Assembly (NCBI GenBank): GCA_973895155.1
Contig: OZ316894.1
Coordinates: 26,536,001 to 26,600,000, forward strand
Direction of reading: 5' to 3'
DNA from: Marsupella aquatica
Lineage: Eukaryota > Marchantiophyta
DNA length: 64,000 nt
Part shown: one piece after another, positions 57,295 through 64,000 of the stretch
How positions within the stretch are numbered: position 1 is the stretch's first letter
Layout of the letters: the number at the start of each line of letters is the position of its first letter
The notes under the pieces: generated by a model
What the model saw: the letters and a program-made list of their open reading frames with translations, nothing else
The model's database searches: none
What the model was told of the DNA's origin: nothing
Position numbers and translations under genes: made by a program

Positions 57295-60200
57295 CAGCCT
57301 TCGCGATCCTGGCGGACATCAGGGATGAGTCTGATCCCGAATCATAATTTTCCTGTACAAAGTTGCGACAGTGCTGTGCTGCCAAATGGGCGTAGTACGC
57401 TGGTGCAACTGCAGAAGTCAATTACATTAATCTCGTCAGAGCCTTGAAATGCTGCACATAGTTAAAGTAACTTCGTTAGCTTATCAAAGTAGATTTTCTG
57501 GAAGTCCGGACTCACTCACCTACAGATACGGCGCTCGTACAGCGTGTGTAACTGATGTCCGCACACATTCAGCCAGTGAGAAGCTTGGTTAGAATCAGTG
57601 ACGCCACTATAATCCAATAAAGAAGTCCAGTAGATGTTCAAGCAGTGAATAATACCAAATGCCTCTCATGGAAACCACCGGATTCTAAGATTCTCAGAAC
57701 TGCAAAGAAATACACCAAGTCATGCTAAAAGTTAACACAACCCATGGATTTAACGAGACATGAGTACGCCAACATAAAAGTCAGCTGTCAAAAGGAAAGT
57801 GTTGAACCTGTAGCAGAGACTGTTTGTCAAATGCTGGATTTCATCAGGAGTAAACTTAATCTCGTCATGCAGTACGTGGTAGTGGGTTGGCCTTGATGTG
57901 CCCTGATGAAATAGGCACGACATGAGGAACAGTAATTTTTTAACATAAGAGAACTTCGGCATATTTGACCAATCACTAATGTATTCGCAATACATTCAAT
58001 GACTGGGAATAAGGCCCTGATTCTACTGGTAAAAATACTTACAATGATCCCGGTGTGACTGCAAAGATAGAAATCGTAGTTTCCTGGATGGCAAGGATCT
58101 CTGTCCACGATTGTTCCTGGAAATTTTTCTGCGTTAATAAATGACTCGAAAAAACATTGCGAAGAAGCTCATGACTAACAAGTCGGGACCTGGTAAGTTC
58201 GTCGGATACTCCGAACAAATGCGTGGTTACAGCCGGACTCATTCCTAAAAGAACATTAAAGAAATTGCTGAATCCTGTTCTACTCAGTGCTTGTGGACCT
58301 ACCCTACTAGTCAGACGTACTCATATAAATAGCACTTTCAGCATAGAGAAAGGTACAGACCGTAACGTCATCACACTAGGGCCCATATGGAGTCAGCCCA
58401 ATACCTGGAGCTATGTTATCTTTGGAACCATCGGTTCGGAAGAACCTAGTATGGTGCCTTTTCTGCACCACTACCAGTGTTATCTTGGGACAATAGTCTG
58501 CGCTCAGAGACGCACAGGCTTGTTTGAAAGCTACTAACTCGTTGTCTAATACTTGATCGAATTGAGATTCACTCACTCCGTCCCTGAAAAATTAGCAAGC
58601 CACCGGTTGTAAGTATCCCGGCGTCTGCCTCGTCGTATGAGATATCTAAAGGACAAGGCAAGGGAAATACCTGAAAATAAGAATCTGTTGTGGTTTGATA
58701 CTCCTCTTCTCAAAGTTATAAAAATTCAAGAGTAGTTCCCTGTAAATCATAGAACAGCTGCGTATATGAGACTCCCGATTAAATTAGTCATCGAACTTGA
58801 CAAGAGGCTTAATCCCATCTCATTCAAACCAGGATCACTCGAATTGCGAGAGGATAGATTTTGCTTCTAGGAAGTCTATCACTCCAGCTTCACGACCTTT
58901 ACCTGACCATGCCCGACTTTTCAGTTTCATAGAGACCTTTGATTAATTCTGTCTTTGCCTCTTGGGCTCTGATGCTAGTCGTAAACCGAGATACCTTAGG
59001 CCAGTCGACCGTAGCTACAGCCTGCCATATCCGTTTGCCATCATTATCAAGTGAGCATTAAAGTTCATCCTTGACCACCCCAAAATTGCAACGAAGTATT
59101 GTAATACATCATCAAACCGGGTGCGTCAAGCGATCCTAACTCAGAGATTTGGCGGATAAACAACAACTAACCTGACCTGTGTAGTGGAACTCTCCAACAT
59201 GGGGAGGTGAGGAACATACCGCTGCAACAGAAGGCGAGCTTGCATCCCCCGGGGAACCATGAGAAACGTCCAAACCAAAAATAATTGTCGGCACAGTTGA
59301 GACTTTCGGCAATAATTTCAGCTCCTCATGAGATAGAACTGAGTTGTATCCTCCCCTCTTCCAAAACAAGAGACAACGTAAAGGCATTTCAGCCACCAAA
59401 AAAAGCTACTTGCCAACACGAAGAGCAATACAACCGAAAATGAAAATGCGCGAGGAGAACACGAAACTCGACTACTTAACTCTGGATTTGCAGAAAGGCC
59501 AAGGGAATAAGAAGCAATTTTGAGCATCGGTCTACCTTCAAGTTGATCTTTAGAGACACGCTTGTAAGGTATTTTGGGTTTACTCCACCCTTTGGAGGCA
59601 CTATGCACTGGGTCACGATACCAATATCTACTTCACAAACCCGCTTAAAAGGAACTGCGCATGCACACATAGTATTATCCCGATCCCTTAGATTCCTCAG
59701 TCATTACAAGTTATGATCCACGAGTGCATTTCCTCTACAATCTTCTAGAAACCTCATTCCACACAAATCTATGAAGTAACTGAATTCCAGCATACTTTCA
59801 TACATTTCAAGGGCAAACCTTTCGACCCAATAACAAGAAAAGAGTTTCATTGAATCCGTCGAATGGCAAAAATTATTTTTTTCTTAGCATATCAGATAGA
59901 AAATAAGGAGTACGTACTGTATAGATCCGGCGACCTTTCCGGTAAAATCGCCAAAATGAATGGTTTATCGTGACCTTCCAGCTTGATAAATTTTCCTAGT
60001 AGTCTACCAATTTCATCGACAACCTTTTTCACCCGCTGCGTAGGAGCAGCATTCTTCATGCTCATGTCCTCCTCAACTAGCACAAATTCTCCCAGTTTCT
60101 GAACAGTGATCATAACAGGGGAGTTAAATTCAGGAATACCGTAAGGAAGCGAGAAAGGCTCGTTGTGAAGAAGAGGTGCATGCCCTTACCATTCCTTTTT

Positions 60201-63200
60201 GGGAGCAAACAGTTTTCATCTCATTGGCAATCTTCCGGGCATCTAGCGGAAATCGCCCTTTGAAGCAAACTACCCCCCAATTCGGGATCTGTACCGGCGC
60301 TTTCATAGTCTACAATCAATCAACCGCAAGGCTGTAAGCCAGTCAGATCCACCTGTCGGAAGTAGAGGATGAAAAGCTCCATTCTTATGGCTATAGAGGA
60401 TGAAAAGCTCCATTCTTATGGCTCTTGCACAGAGAATTAACTCGGTCTGCTTGGTTCCAAATAAGTAAGGAAGAGAAGGTTGAAAGGTTGAAAGGTTACC
60501 CTTCCGCCGAAGTTCCACCGTCCATTCCGAGGCACCTCCTCGAAGCGGTTCCCGAACATGAGCTGCCAATCAGGAATAACGCTGATTGTGATCAATTACA
60601 AGTGAGAGGTCAGACATGGGATGGTCATTTGAACAAATAAAGCAAACGTCCTCTCCAGAAGTATGGTAGGTATATACAAACCTTTGGAGAGTCCAACACC
60701 CGACCTTGGACCCTCTTCATGTTCGTGTCGATTGTCACATTGAACTCCTTTAAAAGTTCGTCGTCTTTGTAGTTGTTTTTATCTATAGCCTGCACAGAAC
60801 GTCTCATTCGGTGTAAGCGTCCACAGTTGTCATGATGTTCCCACTTGAACTCGTGCAATGAGATCACAGATATGCTTCAGGAGTTCATCGTAAGATGAAA
60901 ACAGGGGATTCCACTACGAAAATGGTTCGGACCTACCTCCTGAATCTGATTCTGTCTGTCAACAGGGGCTTGCCGAGTATGATCGATTTGTTGCTGCCTT
61001 TGATTAGTGCTCAGAGCTCTCTTGTATCTCTGGCCCGGTAATATTGTACAAAGCTGTGGGACGGAAGTACATCAGAACCCTATGACAGCGCAATTTGGAA
61101 ATTATTTCCGCAATTCTCCAATCCCGATAGTCCTGACATGTGTCTCACGGACAATCTCTCATTACCGTTTCGATGATCACTTACTTTCAATACTGCTATA
61201 AATTTCAAAACATTCACATCAATCCACCCATATTGTCTGGGACGCGTGATTCTCGAATCATAAGAATGCAACGTATGACTGTGGCATGAAAACGGGACTT
61301 CGAACAATACAAATTAGCGGCATGAAAACGGGACTTCGAACGATACAAATTAGCAAGGCAATGACCAGGATAAGAGTCTTGACTCGGAGTCATCACTGCC
61401 GTCTTTTCAGAGAACTTATAGAGTTAACATGTGGAGCTATGTCGAGACCATACCTCCATTGGAAGATAGACAGCCTTGGTAGAACGGCCCACATCCAAAG
61501 CGGGCAGGTGCGGAAATTTCAGTCTCAACTTCCGTTCGTTCTCGAAGTAATTAGCCACAGTCACCACCACACTGTCCGATGGGCTCCCATCTGTGCCCCT
61601 CGCCCGCATTGGAAACCTGAGGAAGTTCTAGCCGCGGAAAATTAGCCTTAGTCGTACCCGTCCGCATGAGGTGGCTGTCATGGAATCCTCGTAATGAATT
61701 AACGTACAATTGGGCCACCTAAAAGGAGATCTACCCCGGAGGAATTTGAAACCGCTTGAAGCTTTTGTTCAAATGCAAAGACATATGGCTCTTATCAAGG
61801 ACGAGGGCAAATCGAAGAGAACTTACGTCTGCCTGTCACAAGATTCCGGACTGAAGCCGATGATTTTGTGCTTTCGCCCCGAGTACGCTTCGACCATGAC
61901 AGACTTTAGGATCCTCTTACACTGAAAAAATCCCACAAAAAGTTTCCACATCGCACAGTAGAACAAACTGGAATAGATCAGATGGTCGAATAAAAATCAT
62001 TGACACCCTCAAGGTGCAAATGCAGAACCACTGCCATCTCCACTCCAACTAGAAACTTGCGGCGAATCCCCGGTTGAAAAGCGAAAACATCTCAATACCT
62101 TCATCCAATCTTGTTGATTGAAATTAGATATTGGCTTTTTGCAGTGGTCCGAGAGGAACTGCATCACTGCGACCGGCTTAATAAGTAGCGTGGTTGACAA
62201 ATCTGCATAGGTAGAGTCATAGTGTCAGCCAGCTCATGCTCAACATAGAGACTCCATGCAGGCCGAGATAAAATGCTAGGATGGACGACAGAGATGACTA
62301 CTTTGAACGTATTTGAAATCATACTACGGAACGATTAAGGAGAGATGCTCACCGAAATTCAGGGACAAACCACCAGAAGTCGGCCTGAAACTGACGTGGA
62401 AGCCTCTCCACAGAACCACGCCTTCTCCTATGTTCTGAACTCCTCCAAGGGAAGGGTGGAAGTAGTTTTCCTTCAAGAGGAGGTAATCCCTGACAAATGG
62501 AAGTAAATTATGTTAGTGAAGTTGTAGAGCCACCTATGGACAACGTTATGAAAAGAGCATAGAACCACAATGCAGCAGAAGTAGACAGCCCTGCCTCTTC
62601 GCAGCATGTTCCCTCAACATTATGTCCAGAACTCGCAGACCCTCCTGCGCTTTATCGTTACGCTCCCCACGGAGAACGGAATTGATCGCCAGCATATCAA
62701 TTACGGCGACACGGGCAAGTGTCACGGTGAACTCTCTTCCCGGCCGGCTCCTCGCGACTGGATCAGGACTACCAGAGATGTCCTTCACAGGTTCTTGTCC
62801 GTTTCGCGTCCTCCTGGAACTCAATACAAAGGGGAACTGAGTACTAGCCAATTCATCGAAAGTTGCGACTCGACCATAATTCCGTGGCATTTCAACACTA
62901 CTCGGTTTTCTGGAATCTCAGGGTGTGGAGGGGAACGCAAATAGATTACCTGCTGCCCCGCCCAGGCTCATCTTCCAAGAGAACCGGGAATTCATTTTGA
63001 TTCAAGCTGAGAGATCCAACAACAAACAAGCTCTTCTCACCATCATACGCAAACCGCTTCCCATCAAGAAACTCACTTCCGTAAGTAGCATGAAGAGTTG
63101 CCATTACTTTTCGGTTTACAAAACTTTTGACCGGTGGCTCAATAGTCACCTAACAGAACAACCAATACTTGGAAATTTAGTAGACACAGAAAATACATCG

Positions 63201-63790
63201 GTGATGAGTGAATCAATAAATTTCCTTTGTGTACATGTCACCTACGTCGAATCGATTAAGACTCGGTGCAATAACCCGTCCAGGAATGATTTCTTTGTGT
63301 TCCAACTCGGAAAAGAAACGAATAGGAGGAACATTTCTAGTGCAGGCCATCTGGGTGGTACAATTTCCTTTGGATGAGTACGCAGTAGTCCGAATCCAGC
63401 AAGGCAACATTTATACGCAGGCTAAGGGCTAGGAAGCTGTGCAGAAGACTAAAACCATAGGAATGACTAGGCCAATAAAAGTAACCAAGAGAGCAATAAA
63501 AGAGCAATTTGAGCTGAAAATTTTCATGTGCGCACATTGTATTGACAAACTGCCTCCGACGGTTGGAACGAGACTCTGAAATGGTTGCATTTGAGGTCCA
63601 CTGGCTTGCCAATCTTGCCGAGCCCGGGTCTCTTCATTTGTTGGTACTTCTGAATTGCAGTCGGCCTCAGTTTCTTTCCTGGGGGTTCTGCAGTTTTATC
63701 TCCAGTCACATCAGCGAGGGTCCTAGGCACCATTCCAGGAGGCCGGGGGGGTGGAGGTGGCAAACTCTCATTCGATTCAGGGCCAGACAT
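57239..63790 (-). CDS. AGO4: Argonaute of the AGO4 clade
   Basis: AGO4-clade proteins bind 24-nt siRNAs and guide DNA methylation in the nucleus. Twenty-one coding exons join in phase to 950 aa (Arabidopsis AGO4: 924): 63790-63536, 63149-62950, 62909-62595, 62489-62353, 62202-62099, 61921-61827, 61616-61454, 61053-60937, 60789-60682, 60562-60500, 60309-60190, 60098-59918, 59654-59536, 59357-59220, 59021-58903, 58739-58671, 58583-58405, 58116-58043, 57902-57808, 57551-57520, 57408-57239. The Pro-rich N-terminus leads to [13 protein letters not shown] spans about 303-420, then [12 protein letters not shown]. The PIWI domain keeps Asp689 ([11 protein letters not shown]), Asp769 ([10 protein letters not shown]) and the His of RPTHYHV (859/861), so slicing is likely. 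The end is KMFYA rather than MFFC. One intron (62594-62490) appears to use a GC donor. Among AGO4, AGO6 and AGO9 I cannot choose further. Confidence 0.92.
60364..60423. repeat. 31-bp tandem duplication in an Argonaute intron
   Basis: AGAGGATGAAAAGCTCCATT followed by CTTATGGCT occurs at 60364-60392 and 60395-60423 with no differences. It lies between the exons at 60309-60190 and 60562-60500. Confidence 0.85.
61283..61354. repeat. 36-bp tandem duplication in an Argonaute intron
   Basis: Two adjacent copies starting GGCATGAAAACGGGACTTCG differ at one base. They lie in the intron between the exons ending at 61454 and beginning at 61053. The near-identity indicates a recent event. Confidence 0.9.
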
Positions 63791-64000
63791 TTTCACGGAA
63801 CCAGGAAGTGTGATACTTGTTAGAATGAGCTAGGTGTGCTGCCAGAGAACGAGAAAAGCTCAGTGCGGAAGGAGTAGGGGACGCCAGCACCTGAACCACA
63901 GCAAAACATGAACAGTTAGACAGTCTCGACGACAGATTCGCCTATTGTCAATAACGTTAGATTAAAATGCATCTTTTCGAGCTCGCCAAAGTCCGGACAA
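63791..64000 (-). promoter_or_regulatory. Probable 5' leader and promoter of the Argonaute gene
   Basis: The window ends 210 bases upstream of the start codon. The stretch has no upstream in-frame ATG joined to the gene and no clear TATA box. It is assigned by position only. Confidence 0.35.

Noticed and set aside
62606-62944. 112-codon plus-strand frame in the Argonaute gene
   Set aside because: Antisense to a supported exon.

Overview
This window is nuclear DNA from a land plant. The genes have many short exons with GT-AG introns of about 60-950 bp, plastid-targeted enzymes, and plant-type SMC5, MED25 and AGO4-clade proteins. Mostly non-coding spacers, moderately long introns and proteins that are clearly plant but divergent from Arabidopsis point to a bryophyte, probably a moss. 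That placement is inference; no marker fixes the species. Exon structures were built by hand from splice sites, reading phase and recalled family sequences.

Layout. Bases 1-15,500 are gene-poor and repeat-rich. They hold a decayed Myb/SANT-like gene (about 3.6-4.6 kb), a tRNA-derived SINE with target-site duplications (about 6.35-6.55 kb), a cluster of 18-20 bp palindromes (10.7-11.3 kb), a gag-like retrotransposon relic (about 12 kb) and tandem repeats (13.2-13.7 kb). SMC5 (+) occupies 15,527-25,796 in 30 coding exons that join in phase to 1,052 codons. An intronless plastid CRT-like transporter (-) lies at 27,900-29,315. A long empty spacer follows. An unrecognised C2H2-finger-like protein gene (+) lies at 34,620-37,124, with a decayed coding-like stretch 1.7 kb downstream. 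A 56-bp minisatellite precedes intronless plastid argC (+, 41,523-42,755). MED25 (-, 16 coding exons, 834 aa) fills 45,312-53,247, and an AGO4-clade Argonaute (-, 21 coding exons, 950 aa) fills 57,239-63,790. A Tourist-like MITE sits between these two.

How the genes fit together. There is no operon and no obvious shared pathway. SMC5 acts in genome maintenance and AGO4 in small-RNA-directed DNA methylation of repeats. MED25 links transcription factors to RNA polymerase II, argC is a step of plastid arginine synthesis, and the CRT-like protein probably moves thiols across the plastid envelope. The items most worth a second look are the palindrome cluster, the orphan finger protein, a probable GC-AG intron in the Argonaute gene, and several small mobile elements with readable ends.
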